From: Pithys albifrons albifrons
Lineage: Eukaryota; Chordata; Aves; Passeriformes; Thamnophilidae
Assembly: GCF_047495875.1 (NCBI RefSeq)
Contig: NC_092466.1
Location: 13,388,561 to 13,452,560 of the forward strand
Reading direction: 5' to 3'
Length of the DNA stretch: 64,000 nucleotides
This document shows positions 25,701-39,136 of the stretch, one piece after another; within the stretch, counting starts at the first letter, position 1, and every line of letters starts with the position of its first letter. A model generated the notes under the pieces. It saw nothing but the letters and a program-made list of their open reading frames with translations. It was not told where the DNA came from and searched no databases. The position numbers and the translations under genes are program-made.

Positions 25701-28213
25701 CATTAGTGCTACTGGCTTTTCCCCTTCCAGCTGTGCCTGATGCCTGAATTCCCAAAGTGTGTACTAGCAAAGCTGTTCTAGAGCTGATGCTGTTGTCCTG
25801 GAAGAATAGCAGCCACCCATCCAGACAGTGGAAAACAAACAGGTTCAGAGGTAGGAGATCTTTGCTGGTAGGAAATCAAGCCTCAGTGCTTGCCTGTCCT
25901 TGGTTTCCCTTTGTAATTATTCACATAAGAGCATATTCTTCTTATCGCTTATAATGGAGGAGGATTTCTCTTCCCGGTGATATTCTTTTATAAAAGCCAT
26001 GTTATTTTCCATGCTTTATTGCTTCTCAGTGATTTTCTTTAACACTGCAGCTTATGCAAATTAAAAACAGGATCCAAGGGCAGAAGGACACCCTCTCCAC
26101 CATCCCCCTATCTCAGGGCAATATTGTTATTGCTTGTGTGGCTTTCCTGGCTGCCCCATCTGTCTCCATCACCTCTTGTCACCTTCCATAGTAATTCCTG
26201 CTGATTAGCAAAGGCTTTTGTCAGCTGAGGCTCTTTGGCAAGCCAAGTTCAGCCAACAGTTCTGTCTCTGTCACGAGTTTCTACTTATTAAAAAAGTCCT
26301 TCCCCCTCCCAATGGTGGAAACACTATGAATCATTTCCCTCCCCTTTCTTTGTCAGGAGCAAATGCCAGCAGTGTTACTACCCTGGCACTGACTTTCTGA
26401 CTCCAGGAAGTCATGAATGAAACAATCCATGGAAACTGGAATCCCCATATAAAAGTAAGACATTATTTTGTAAGGAACACACCTCCCTTCTGGCTGCAGT
26501 CAGGTTGCCATCTGATTGATAATGACATGTATTTCCACAAGAAAAATTACTTTTTTCTTCTATTCCATAGTGCTGTGTCTATTTGACATTGTAAGGTGGC
26601 AGTGCATGTTTAAATGCTCCATTTGGGAGATAGATTGTGTAGAAGGCATCTGAGAGTTTCAGGCAGGACCCTGAGGTGGATGTCACCTTAAATAGGTTGA
26701 GAGGGATTTGTGTCATGTTTAATTGCAGACCTGAGCCTCTTTGAAGTATAAAAATAATAATAAAGAGTAGAAGCCTTCATAAAAATATTTGGGAAGCAAA
26801 ATGGTTTTCGTTACACTGGTGGAAGCTGCTTAGCCCAAAAGGAGAACCTATAACTGCATAAAGGCTAAATTCTATATTCTTTTTCGGTGATGCAACTCCA
26901 TTGTAACAGCAAAAAGAGTCTGATCTCATAAGCAGACTCTGTCTGTAAGAAGGTTGAACATACTGTTTGGCAATATATACAGACCTAGTACCTCCCAGAT
27001 TTTCAGGTAAGAAAAAAGGAAGGAATCAACAGCACAAGCACAAGAACAACATGAAGTGGCAGAAGCAGGAGCTCTTTCCAAATCTTAGGAGGTAGCACTG
27101 ACACAACCTCCACAGTTGGAGCTTCTGTAGTCAGAGGCAGTACATGTCTCTTTTAAACATAAATCAGAAGAGACATTAAAGTATTTTTAATGCTTCCCAT
27201 TAGCCTTCAGGCTGTCTACTGTAGAATATTTATCATATGGCTTGCTTCATGTACTGCATTCTGAAGTGTGGTGATGGTGCTTGAAATAGAAGATTAAATG
27301 TGAATATGCATTTGTCCACCATCACTTTGATAGTGGGTTTGGTCTCTTCCTAATCTCTGGCAGATGCTCTTTGCATGAAACAACTGGTGTCCTTAGACCA
27401 GTCCATCACCCAGATGTACCTTGAAATGAGACTCAATCTCATCAATCACAGAGTAAGACCAAGAGGTGGATCTGTTCTCTGTTAAATTTGGAAAGGAGCT
27501 AACAGCAATCTCCCTGGCTCCTTGTTGCCTCTGCCACAGCTGCCGCTCACTGCCTGGCTCTAAAGGAGCAGCAGAGCTGGCAGCTCAGGGCTGAGCCAGT
27601 AGCACAGTGGCAGGAAGGTAGTGAAGACATCTCTAGAAAGTCTCAAGGCCTAGATATGCTGTACCTCTCCTTGGCAGTGAAAGGTGTGATTAGGAGATTT
27701 GCTTTAGAGGCTGTCCTAGAGCTGACAAATCACCAGTAATGGGCAGTAGCTGCTGACAGCTGGCACCTGCTGTGATTGTAGGGGCTGTGTACCATATGTC
27801 CCACTTCCTTGAAGAGGAAAGGCTGGATTATCCTGCTGGGCCATCCCATTGGGGACTTCTAGTGTTTCTCTGCCAAGTGGCACCCAGTGCTGTCCTGCCT
27901 CCACACTTTGCTCACAGTGTCTCGAAGCCCCACCAGGAGCTGGGCTTCTTCCCTGCACAATCCATGTACTTGACCATTACAAAGCATTAGGCTGTGGTCC
28001 CTTCTAGTATGCTCAGCACAGATTAATAGGTTAATGGGAGTACCAGAGTGTTGGGATGCATTTAACCTGGTTTGTTCTTGGGCCTCATGACACTTGTTAA
28101 AAATCTCTGTTACTCTAAGTATGCGTTTGTGCAGGAATAAAGTGATATTTCAGAGGATATCTCCAACCTTCCAGAATCAGCAGCTGCCAGATAGACAGTC
28201 TCCTGCATAGCTT

Positions 28214-28292
28214 TATTATTCCCACTTTATGCACCCGCTGTGTGTACAGGAGGAAACTTAGGTCTTATGAGAGAAGAGGTGTGTGGTCGTAG
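28214..28292 (-). repeat. MIR/L2-like relic
   Basis: The phrases attattcccactttatg, then caggaggaaacttaggtctta, then agagaagaggtgtgtggtc follow the reverse complement of the shared MIR/L2 segment (attatccccattttacag, atgaggaaactgaggc, agaggttaagtgac). An insertion of about 12 bases separates the first two. The match is old and partial. Confidence 0.4.
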
Positions 28293-28308
28293 AATTTAAG
28301 ACTGCATC

Positions 28309-28320
28309 TATATATATATA
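28309..28320 (+). repeat. (TA)6 microsatellite
   Basis: Six TA units in a row, within ordinary intron next to the MIR-like relic. Confidence 0.9.
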
Positions 28321-28689
28321 CAGGAAGATGAAGGGATGACTTAAGATGTCCTCTACACTGCTAAACCTGATACTTTGTGTCTTATCCACATTAATTTCCT
28401 AGGAATAATATTTTCTTTAAAGAAAAAAGGATCAAAATAAATACTGTTTTCCTGCATTAGCAGCAGGGCTGAAGCCCTGTGTGTTTCCCACGTCCTTCTT
28501 TCCAAGTGCTTCTGTCCTCAGAGCCCTTTCTAATATGTGCCAGATCTTCCTTGGCCCTGTTCAAGCCTGGCACACTGGTGAATGAACTATTTGCATAAGG
28601 GAGCACCGTCTCATACAACCTATAAATTCCCATCTGAATCTGAGACAGAATTCCTGTTCATTTCCTAGCTGGGCTGCACCATGGTTAAA

Positions 28690-28760
28690 AAGCTGCTCAT
28701 CCTTCTGTAAAATGGGGTTGTAGTGCCTGATGAGGCTTAAAAGAGCTGCAGTAAAATTCA
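28690..28760 (+). repeat. Possible MIR-like relic
   Basis: The string tctgtaaaatggggttgtagtg followed by gatgaggcttaaaagagctgc resembles the forward MIR segment (tctgtaaaatggggataata followed by gaggattaaatgagttaa). Only the core agrees well, so the call is weak. Confidence 0.3.
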
Positions 28761-31700
28761 GGAGAGAGGAAGCAGCACTGTATGTACTCAAGTAGAATAG
28801 ATCCCTTCCTCAGAGATGTGGCTTTTCCCAGAGGAAAAGCCAAGTGGCACATAAACCACTACTCCACCCTTGCAAGGAAATTGCCTGGACTGTTCTGCAT
28901 TTACCAGCCACCCCAGGATTTCCCTGCTTCTCGTTAGTGCTGGTGAAATGCTCCTTTCCATTGCCATACTGAAGGCTCCTTGCTGGCTCTGATGTGCCTC
29001 TGCTGCTCTGCTGTCTGCCTTCTCATTATTTCTTTAGGGGGACCCTACCTACTCGGTAGGCAAAGCTTTCCATTGATGGGGTTGCACTCACTTGGAGAAT
29101 GTAAAAAGTGTGCAACACGGGTCTCTCAGATTACCTTCCTTTTCTCATCCTGGTGGGGCCTCCCTTGCTTTTGAAGGAAGAGCTGGAGAAGTGGGGAAAC
29201 TGAACAAAGCAGTAGTAACTCATTCTGGATCTGCAGTGGTCCCTGGTGGTTGGTCGTGATGGCTCTGAGCTTCTTATCAGCACAGTCTGTCTTCCCAGAC
29301 AAGGGAAGAAGCTGGGCATTTGGGAAGTTGTCCCTCCTTAGTGGTGCTTCGGTACCCCTGCCAATGAAACTTCTTCGCCTGATGATGTCCAGATTTTGTG
29401 AGGGGGTCCCTCTTGCTGTCTGACAGAACTGGATATGCTTGTGGAGTGTCGGTGGTTTTGTTCTTGTTTTTCATTTGTTGACTGCTACTCAGCAGTGCTC
29501 TAAAATACTCAGCCTTCTCCAGATTTCGGTTTTGAATGCCATACTGGACTGGACAGCTACAGATCTTCTCCACAGCCCTTATCGAGCCTTTTCCAGCTTC
29601 CAGTAGTAGCGGGAAGATCTTCCTTTTACTGAAGGGATAAAAATGGAAGTACCTTCTGGGCTTTGTTTTGTCCTAACACCATAGTTGTCCTGATATTTTC
29701 TATCTCCATTTAAGGACTGAAATGAGATTCATCATATCCTGGGGTCTTTTTTTTGTGCTCTGTTTAATATAACACTCTTTATTATTACTTTTAGAAAAGC
29801 TGAACTGCATTTACAGGAGATCCTTAATGTGTTTAAGGCTTTGGTTCCTTAATGTTTTTATATGGTCACTGGTTCAACTTTTGACTCATGGCTTGAACTG
29901 AAAACAGGAAAGCCAGAAAGTGAGAATGTTTCCAAAATGTCGCTTTTTCTTTGCAGTGTATTTATAAAAGTTTCAAAAAAATTACCAAGATCTCCCACAC
30001 CAATATTTCTGGAGCACTGAGAAAGGAGCTAGTCTTTTCTGTACAGCTACCCCCACATCCCTTCCCCCCCAGAAAACAGCTTACTGCAGTTATGCAGTAC
30101 AAGTACACAGTGACTCTTGAAGCTGTCAGAGATGTTTTAGAAGTGCAGGTAATTCTCACAATTTACCAGACAGAGAAGCAGGAAAGCAGGAATGCTTTGA
30201 TGTGTCCAGAGTGGATCAGTGCAGGGAGATGTGTGCCACTTTTGTCCTCCAGCAGATTTTGAATAAATTGCTCAGGCCCAGATGAGTGTCTCAGACACCC
30301 ACTGAAGATTTTCCCTGTGCTCTCTGACTGCGTGGCATCACATCCTACAGGGATGGCTCAACACCAGCTTAGTAATGAGATAACCACAGGAGACCCAGAG
30401 AGAGAGATTTATGGCACCAGGAAATGGCTTTACCTCACAGGACAAACTGTTTTGTTGCCAAAATTGGGGATAAAGATAAACCACTTTCTCCTGTCCAAAA
30501 CAAAAGGCTTTAACACCTTCCAGATTAGCAGCTGTGGAGGAAAGGACAACCAAAAGGGGCCATGTCTGGGAGGGTTTAGAGCTTCTGGACTGTTAAAGGC
30601 TGTCATTTCATTAAGCTCTCAGCTTGTGTAATCATAACAAAGTCAAAGCCACATATTCAGCTTTTGGATCTGATTTTATTTCCCAGTCCATTGTCTTATC
30701 TCATGATCTATGGATGACTATCTTATTTGCGTGTTGGTGGAAGAAGTCTGGAGCAGAGAGTGGTATATATGTTGTGAGGTTTTTTACATAGACATTTCAT
30801 GGACTGAATAATGCTAGCAGATACTTTTTTCTTCCACCACAAGAAGAACATGTAATTTATTCTTGTCTCATTACATTAAAAGAAATACAGCACAAAAAGA
30901 AAAGGGAAGAAAACTACCAAAAAAGGATATGAAGATATAATCCCTTCTAGCAAAAAAAATACCAACTCTATGACATCCTTGTGTGGGGGGAAATTGAGCT
31001 CCTAGATTATTTTGATAAACTTTGTTACAATCAGTTTCACACAAAACCCAGTTGTTTATTTAATCTTAACTAGTTGCAGAAATGTCATCCAGTAATGACA
31101 TGGAGATTATTATTTTTTTTTAGTTTCAAAAAAAGAGTTTGTTTATTTTTCTTCTATTATTTGGTTTCTCTTTGCAGATTTATAAGGGCTCTGTCACTAT
31201 CAGCCTTGTATTTGCTTGTGAGCTGGGTGTGTGGTTTGTCTGCCTGCAAGGGCAGGAGCACCCACAATGGAAAGCAGCTGACTGGGGAGTAGATGGAGCC
31301 CAAATCCCACCCCAGCAATGCTTCCTGCACAGCCAGCGTGAACATGCCAAACTGACCCCGAATTAGTAGTGAATCATAGCAGCGTTGGTCTTCTCCGGGA
31401 TAGTGTCATCACTAAGAGGGAACCAAATCCTTTTGTGTTATCTACTGGATGAAATAAGAAAAAATATCTCTGTCCCACTTCCAGCAGCTCATACAAGCAG
31501 GACATTGGTGGCAGTCACCAAGCTTTCACAGAGCTGCTGTACCTTTGGTAGTTGTTGGCCATGTGCTGTGTTCCCCGTGCAACCTTCAGACCAGCAGCAT
31601 CCAGCTGCAAGAAGTGCCACAGATGCTGCTGTATTTGCTGTCATGCTGCATCCCTCCACTGCTTGCCCTGTGGTGCCTTTCTGTGCAGTCTGCTCTGAGG

Positions 31701-31979
31701 CCAGCAGTGGATCTGCTGCTCACACCTCCTTCAGATGTGCTGTCCTGTGTGCCTTGTAGTGATGGGAGGCTGCAGTCACATAGAGCTGCAGCTGTGTGAA
31801 ACTTTCCAGCACTGGGATTTCTTGGCTGGGGATGTAACAGGATTGCAGAGCTTGGCCACTGGCACTTCCATCAGCTATGGTTGGAGCTGGGATGAAACCC
31901 TCTCTGCTGACCTTTCTGCTTGGTTGCTGTTGTGCAATTGATGCCCCTAACCTTCCCCTTTCATCTCTTCCCTCCTTAG

Positions 31980-32056
31980 GCAAGATTCTGTTCCGGAGGA
32001 GCCATGTTCGAGACGTAGCTGTGAAGAGGCTGAAACCCATTGATGAGTACTGCAGG
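31980..32056 (+). CDS. SH3PXD2A: SH3PXD2A PX-domain exon B (about residues 77-102)
   Basis: This 77 nt exon follows a strong pyrimidine tract (ccttcccctttcatctcttccctccttag) and ends before donor gtaaga at 32057. Its first two bases finish the glycine codon begun in exon A. It then reads [20 protein letters not shown] and DEYCR, ending at phase 0. This covers the helices of the PX fold after the proline-rich loop. It includes the arginine of KRLK, equivalent to Arg93 of human TKS5 by counting, which is reported as one of two arginines needed for phosphoinositide binding. The SHVRD valine replaces isoleucine of the human form, a mild change. The exon is preceded by a normal intron and shows no breaks. 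Confidence 0.97.
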
Positions 32057-33342
32057 GTAAGAGCTCCAAGGAGCACTGGGCAGCCCTGATGTGCAGGGGT
32101 TCAGCGCTGGGCTTTCCCTGATGGATACAGCTGACAGGTTCATCTGTATTCAGTCCATCACAGGGAAGGATGGGCCTTCCCAAACACCACCAAGACTAAC
32201 AGGGCAGGTGGAAACAGGACGTTCTTTGCTGCCACGGTCCTTGTAGCATTTTCGTTTGCAAACTTTATGCACTGGGTTGGTGCCTCATTTACTCAGTAAA
32301 GGCTCTAAGCCTCATCTGTCCTAAATGTGGATTTTATTTCTAGATCAGCACTGAAGACTCAGGAGTTGAGCAGGCAGAGAGGCACAACTAACATGGTGTT
32401 TTCTTCCGTTTCCTGCCCATCTGTCCCCCAGTGTCACATGAGGACAGTACTGACTGGCACGACACTGAGGGTGGACCAGTGTCTTCCAGGAGTGCTTCTC
32501 CTGATGAGTGAAAGCCTGAAAATGTATTGCAGGACAGAGAAGCGCAGCTCTATTGAGAAGAATATTAAATTGCCTAATCTTTCCTTTCTAGTCTAGAGTT
32601 TACGATTTGATGATAGTTAATCCTCTGTCAGTAGATTAAAAGTTGTTTCTAAGCAAGTAGGATTCCCAGTTTTTGTAGAGGTATCAAGCGCGCCAACGCA
32701 TAATTTAAACCCAAGACTTATTTCCCATGAGGTTTTCTTTCCATTTTTAGAAAGCCAGAGGAGCAGGTGGAGGGGAAAAAATGCATTCCCAAGAACTTCT
32801 CCAGTCAGACATTTGCTCATCCAAAATTGGAAGCAGATTGCCAAAGTGCCTGAGGCGTGCTGGGGGGTGGTGGTGCAACCCATGCCATCTGCGCCCCCGG
32901 GGCGAGGAAGCTGCTTTAAAGTCTTATCTCATAAGATCAGGCTTTTTTGTGTGACAATTAAAGCACTGTCCTCCTTCTGGCAACTGAATGGCTCTCTTCA
33001 AAAATGTAGGGTCTCACTGGGTCCCCAGCCGTCTCCTCCAGACAGGAACTGCTGGCGACAGGAGCGTTGAGGGCTGGCTGATGTCAGGGTTCACCCAGCA
33101 GATGCGTGGTGGAGAAAGCAGTGACTTATGCTGTGGGGGCAGCCGTTTCTCTGGGACCCTGTTGTCTGTGCCCCACACAGACCTGACCTGACCCGACCAG
33201 GCCTGCCAATGCTCCACTGGTCATATCCGAGGGATGTGTTGTGGCATCAGATGCTGGCCCATTTGTTGACACTAAGGTGCTGTGATTGCTGTTCTCCTCC
33301 TCATTTCTTCTATTCTGGAGAAGTCTGGCTCAGGTTACAGAA

Positions 33343-33366
33343 GCACAGAATCATAGAATGGTTTTA
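33343..33366 (-). mobile_element. CR1 LINE 3' tail scrap
   Basis: The string gcacagaatcatagaatggttt is the reverse complement of a CR1 3' end (aaccattctatgattctgtg). The following bases no longer follow the CR1 consensus, so only the last 25 bases or so remain recognisable. It is either an extremely truncated insertion or a relic. Confidence 0.55.
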
Positions 33367-36300
33367 CTTTGGTCCAGATCTGCTGCTGCTGCCCAGGCAT
33401 AGCTGGATGCTTCCCTGAAGCCAAGCTATTTACTTAACCTGTGTATTAATGGGTGTTGCTTTTGTGACCATAAACTCAGCCAGGCTGGATTATCCCAGTT
33501 CTCCCCAGCCCCACATTTCCTTTTTCCAGCAGCAGCCACATTGGTGCTCAGTGCTGAGTATGCCAGACCTATAGTGACTTCTCCAGAATATTATCCCAAC
33601 TTCCAGTGGTCTCGGGCTCATATGCTTCTTGTGCCTGATGTAATGTCTTTTTATTAATTTGTAGATTACTGTAATTTGTATTTAATTTGCCTCTGTACTT
33701 CAGAGTAGAAGGTGCTTAAATCTGGATGCCATTGGAGAGCAAGGCTTATAGTCACTGAAAAGCTTGAGTAGGAATTGCATCTCATGTATGTATGAGTGCT
33801 TCAAGAGGGCTACATCCTCTGTAGTTTCTTTCTGCATGGAGCGTTAGGTGTCTAAAGAAAAAGGACCCTGGCAACTATTCCATCCCCCAGGGATGTGTCT
33901 TGTAGGAGCATGTATGACCATGGTGAGTGAGGTGGGATTCAAATAGGTGAGCCCTTCAGCCAGTGCTGGAAAGAAAAGCAATGAAAAGTTTGGGGTGTTT
34001 TTTTCCCCATCCCCTGCATTTGACTATAAACCCATGCCAGCACATTAATTTGTGTCCAGTGTGGATGATAGACAAGTCTGTGCCCACTCTTCAAAAATAG
34101 TGTAGAAGTATCTATGATGTCCTGTCCATCATCAGATGCAGTTACAGGCTGATTTCTTTGCCTTTGCTACATCTTCCTGCTAATTGCAGAGAGTAAATGA
34201 AGATGGTAGCTGGTCATGCCATTGTCTGGTACAAGACATACCCAGTCATTTTACCCACAGCATGTAGTTGGCAACCTGTGTAAATAGATGGACCTGAGAG
34301 TTGCAGCTCACCTCTCCAACTTTTAGAAGTCTGCACATTTTAAAAGTTTTTCTTTTGAACCTTTATGGTTCATTCAATTTGTATTTATTCAGAGAATGAT
34401 TGTCGTATGTTACTGCTGTTCCAAACATGGCCTAGGATATGAAAGTCCACAAGGCTGAAAATAATATGAAAATCAGGCACTGAACATCAAAGGTACAAAT
34501 AACTTAGGGAAACAGCTTGTAGAAGGAGAGCTTCATGGTACAGTGAAGTCAGTGAAGTTCTGTTACCGACCTTCTGTGAGGACAGTGTTTCATCTTTGGG
34601 GCTTAACAGTGACTTAAAATTCAGAAATGCTTTCTTGCTACCTTCACTGAAGGTCACCACTTACAAGGTTTCTGGGAGCTTTGTAACCTTACTGTAACCT
34701 TTCCATACTGATATGAAGTTACCCAGGAATGGCTGAAAGTTGGGAACTGGGAACAGAAAATTAAGTAGTGAGTCTGAACCAAAGTGGCCTCACTTTACCA
34801 GCCTTAACCAGACACACGGTCTCTCTCCCTTCAGCTGTACCACAGAGACAACCTGAGTGACTTGCTTACCTGGTTTCTGGAGAGTTGAAGTGAAATTTAA
34901 TGAATCCCCTCTTGTAAGAAGAGAAAATATTTTTTCTAATAAAATAATATTGCTCACTACTGTTTCATACTCTGTAGCCAGTACTGGTGCATGACTTGAG
35001 AGTGGGATCATGCCCACCTCTTGGGGAGTGTTACCCATTTTCTGCATTTCTTCCCCTGTCCAGTAGATGTTTTTACTCATTAAAGAATTGTATAGAACTG
35101 TAGAGCAAGAGCATTATTTTTACAAGTTCAGTTCTGCTTCTATAGGAGTTCAAAGCTTATTTCCCATGCTAGTCCCAAAATGGGTTGGCTGACAGTTTTG
35201 AAAAAATTAGAGAACTGTGCTGAAATGATGTGGGTGAAGTCGATGGAGTAAATCTGATGTGGGATAATAAAATGAATAAATGAAACAGTAGACCTCTGTT
35301 CACTGGAATCTGTGAGGAGGCAGAGGAGGAAGGAAGGTTCCAAATGCAAAGTTCATGGTAATTTTTTTTTGCAAGATGAGGGTTCTCCATCCATTTCAGC
35401 TGTCCTGGAAAAATGAAGCACATAGGGACCCTGGCAAATGAAGGTGCAAATGTTTGACCATTTGTTGTTTTGTTTTTGCAGACTGTCTCTGTCAGAGTGT
35501 GGTGATTTGCATAGCTGAGAAGCAGGTCTGACTCCTGCTGTGTGGATGTGTTTGTTGTTCCTGCTCAGCGCACAGGCAGGGACAGGCAGAGGCTGTCTGA
35601 GAGTTTGTGGGGATACTTGGCAGTAAGGGTTGCTCGGCAAAATGTTCTGTATCAGGGGCATGATCCCTCTGGCCCTCCTTACCTCTCATGTCTGGGTGAT
35701 TCCTCATTCATTGTACAAGCTTAGAGAAATGCCATCACAGAGGTAGCCTGGCCAGGGGTTTTGCTAAGGCTGCAAGAAACTTTGAAGTTGCCGTGAAAAC
35801 AGGAGTGGGATACACAGGGGAATATTTCCAGGAGTTGTCTCATCTGGAAACATGAAAATGCAGGGTCTGGATGTTCTTACTGGTAACCTGAGTGAGTTAC
35901 CAAACAAACTGTGTTTTCCCAGTAAATGTGTGCTGCCCACTGGAATTGGTATCTCTGGATTATTTCCCTCTTAACTGTAGGCTTGGAATTAGTTTTGTGT
36001 GATTTAAGGTCTTCTGGGCTCATTGGGCCTGATTTTCTTAATTTGTTTAGGAATTTTTGCCAGTGTGAAAGAAAGAGCAACTTCATAATCTCCCTTCCCA
36101 GAGGCATTTTATTTATGAACCTTTTGATCTCCCAAACACACCTCTGATGAGTGTTTGTCCAGTATGTACCATCCTGTGTTCAAGAAAGACCTCTCAGGTC
36201 AGTGGTTTATAAAACCATCATTCCCTCCTTACCCAGCCTTCTGGACAGAATCTGGCCAGCATTTGCTGACTTGCATATTTGTGTGTGTTGATCCTAATTG

Positions 36301-37431
36301 AGGGAAGCATCTTTGTGCAGGGAAGATCTTAAGATGTAAAGTCCCATTGTCACAAACGTTTACCTGGATTTGTCACGTGTCTTCCTGTTTTCCCAACTGG
36401 ATGTGGCTTTAAGTAGAAGCTCGGGGGCTTTACTACGGTGAGGCTTGAGTACTCAGGTAGACATCACCTAAATAAAAATCAAATGGGCAAGTCATTCAAT
36501 GCCATGAAGTACTTGTCATTCTTCTATTAATGTCCACTATTTGAGAGACCATACTTCAAAAACAATTACTTCCCTCTTGGTCTCTCAGCCATGCCTCTTT
36601 CATGGTTTAAAAAACATTTCTCTCTATATCCATTGTACAACTAAGCTAGTGTTGATTGAAAATGGAGTGATAGTCCTGTCAAGAATGAGAGTTTAGGTGA
36701 AATAATGTCAAACTTTATCTGTAATTTTTTAATGTACATTTCAGATCCTGATGGATTTAGATCAGCTGCAGTTATGAGGGTTATTTATTTGCAACACCCC
36801 TCTCAGCAACTGCAGGGCCTTGCTTTCCACTGCCTTGTGGTCCTTCCATGCCAGAAGCCCTTACATGTTCCAGTTACTTCCAAAACTCTGCACCCTCTTT
36901 CCTCCTTCCCTTAGCTCTTTATTTATTTCCACTTCTCCTGAAATCACCACTATGAGTCACCACCATGCATTCTTCATCTGCTTCTCTGCCTGATTGTCAG
37001 TGTTTGCCATCCACCCTCCAGATTTCAGTGCTTTAATTCAAGCCTGGAGTTACCTGAGGCTCTCAGACAAACTGAAGGTGTTTTCACATACATTAAACTA
37101 TTTATTTGTCCTGAGAAATTAACTGTTTTAATTGCTCCTTCCCCCTCCTTGCTTTACTCATGACCGTTCCCAAACATGCAGTACTGTGAGCTGGCCCTAT
37201 GTGTTTGTGTGCAGAGCAAGACTATGTGGATTTAAAAGCTGTGCATCTGGTGTTTCAACAGGCTGTGTGGAGACAATCAATGATTCACCCGATTAAGAGC
37301 TAGTCAGCCCGAGAGGGATAGACAAAGCAACCCCCGAAGGTGCTTTCTCTAACAATTACACAAGTTGATAGACAAGTGTGACCCATCTCCCATTTAAGAC
37401 ACACAGAATTCAGTGGGGTGAATATAATTCT

Positions 37432-37486
37432 GTGCATATATACACACACACCTACACATGTGCTGTATATCTCTACATATACATGT
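37432..37486 (+). repeat. Interrupted CA/TA microsatellite
   Basis: Alternating purine-pyrimidine sequence (gcatatatacacacacac, then ctacacatgtgctgtatatc, then tacatatacatg). It is interrupted and probably stable in length. Confidence 0.75.
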
Positions 37487-39068
37487 CTGTGAGTCAGTTT
37501 TTTATAAACATATCTGCATAAATGCAACCCACAGCACACAATGAATTGTTACAAGTACCTGCAGGGTTTTATAACCATTTCCATGAAGCCTTTGAGCTGT
37601 AATACAGTCCCACAGAGCTGTTTCCAGTTCATGTTTATCTTAAGCCATGAACTCTTGCCTGTGCTTGGTGCTCTGTTGGCTCTGAATGCCGTGTGTGGCA
37701 CTCAGCAGCCTTCCCGCAGATGGGCTGGTGCTTTGTGAATAACCAGCCACCTTCAGCACTGAGGGCTGCCTGTTCACACCCTGGCTGATGGGACAGGTTT
37801 TCAATAGCCTTTTGAGTCATCCACTCTGCGAGACTGTCTGCAACCTGTAATACAGAGACAGACATCATTACAGGGTGGAATAACACATAAAACCTATCTC
37901 CTAAGGAGCGCGTGAGGGCTGAGCAGCGCACGTCCGCCTTTGCCTTTCCAGGCTGAGCAAGAAAACATGATAATACTTGATGGTTGTGCAAGGCTGAATT
38001 CTGCTTGCTGACACTTTTTATCTCTCACCTTTCCTGTGCTAGTTCCTTGCTGTTTCTAAGGCTTGCTCTTTGTAGCTGTGTGCATTTACCTCTGGTTTCC
38101 ACGTCCTGAGAGGAATGCCACTTCCCTGTCCTTTCACCATCTGTTTTCCTCTTTGTCTTTACACGCTTTGCTAAAGATACATTTGTTTCTCTAAACAGCT
38201 TTGCTTCTTCCTGCTGCTATCCAAAATTAATAGATGGATTCGGACTGGTTTTATACTCATTTGCACTTTCTTACCCTTTCTTACCACTTCTTAGGGTTTT
38301 GTTCCATAAGTAAACCAAGTGAAAATTGGATGGACTTTACACCTGAGCTGCCCAAAAAACATGCAATGGCAAGTTACCGTGGGGTGGATTTCAGTCCATC
38401 TCTGTGCACAGGGCTGGAAATTGCAGCACTTTGGGAGGTGATTCAGAAGCAGGAGAGCCAGCCTTGCCCCAGGGTGGGAAGGTGGATGGCTGGATGTAGA
38501 AAGACTTTGGCTGATTTTATCCGCTCCCTGAAAAAGCCTGGAGTCATAGAGGTGTTTTTCAGTTATCCCCCTTCATCTCAGCAAGAGCACAGTGTTTCTG
38601 GAGATTTCTAGGCAGCCAACCACTGATTCAGGGGGTTCAAATTTCCTAAAGCTTCTCTTGATTTAGAAACAAAACTCTCCACAGCAGCTTGGTAGGATTT
38701 GTGTTCCTCCATCACTGAAAACCCAATCTGTGCTCCAGCTCAGTATTGACATCTGGAGCTTGGTTCTTGGGAAGGGTGAGCACCTGCAACCTGTGGGGAA
38801 CTGGTGACTCTTTGAGAAGGCGTCTGATGTCCAAGACCCCCCGTGATGGGTATAACTTGGGTATTTGTGTTTCTCTAGTAATGATACGTATCATTTGCAG
38901 TGCTTGCTCTTGCCCCATTGACTGTGCAAGATCAAGCCCTTTGGGATTTCAAAACACACTGTAGATATTGAATATCTGAGCCTCCTAACCTTTCTGCAGA
39001 TTAGGTGAGTGTTATTGCTCAGCATTGTAAGGGGTAAGTGAAGATATATCCCAGCTGAGTTTGATGGA

Positions 39069-39136
39069 AAGAGGTTAAGTAACCTGCCCTAACCACAAAG
39101 GGCATTAGTAATAGAGCCATTGCTAAATCTCAGCCA
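39069..39136 (-). repeat. MIR/CORE-SINE relic
   Basis: The string agaggttaagtaacctgccc, followed by attagtaatagagccattgc and taaatctcagcc, follows the reverse complement of the MIR core (gaggttaagtaacttgccc, then agctagtaagtggcagagcc, then gggattcgaaccc). The first 20 bases match almost exactly and the rest is decayed. It is an amniote-age insertion. Confidence 0.55.

Larger units (their letters stand above)
519..31979 (+). other. SH3PXD2A: Intron between exons A and B (31.5 kb)
   Basis: A long intron from donor gtaatg at 519 to acceptor ccctccttag ending at 31979. Contents recognised: a homeobox/AP-1-rich island (2220-2530), a CpG-rich patch with a possible alternative first exon (4800-4945), a CR1 LINE fragment (6296-6812), an old amniote repeat remnant (12614-12754), an ancient CR1/L3 relic (19850-20365), an AT-rich TAATTA-bearing island (20935-21070), a solo LTR (21972-22559) and MIR-like relics (28214-28292, 28690-28760). 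In 519-2200, 2530-4800, 4945-6290, 6812-12600, 12760-19840, 22560-28200 and 28760-31979 I see only ordinary intronic sequence with short homopolymers, and no gene on either strand. Confidence 0.9.

Noticed and set aside
37902..37940. Five CpGs in about 40 bases as a possible promoter
   Set aside because: Too short, with no transcription start motif, open frame or donor nearby.
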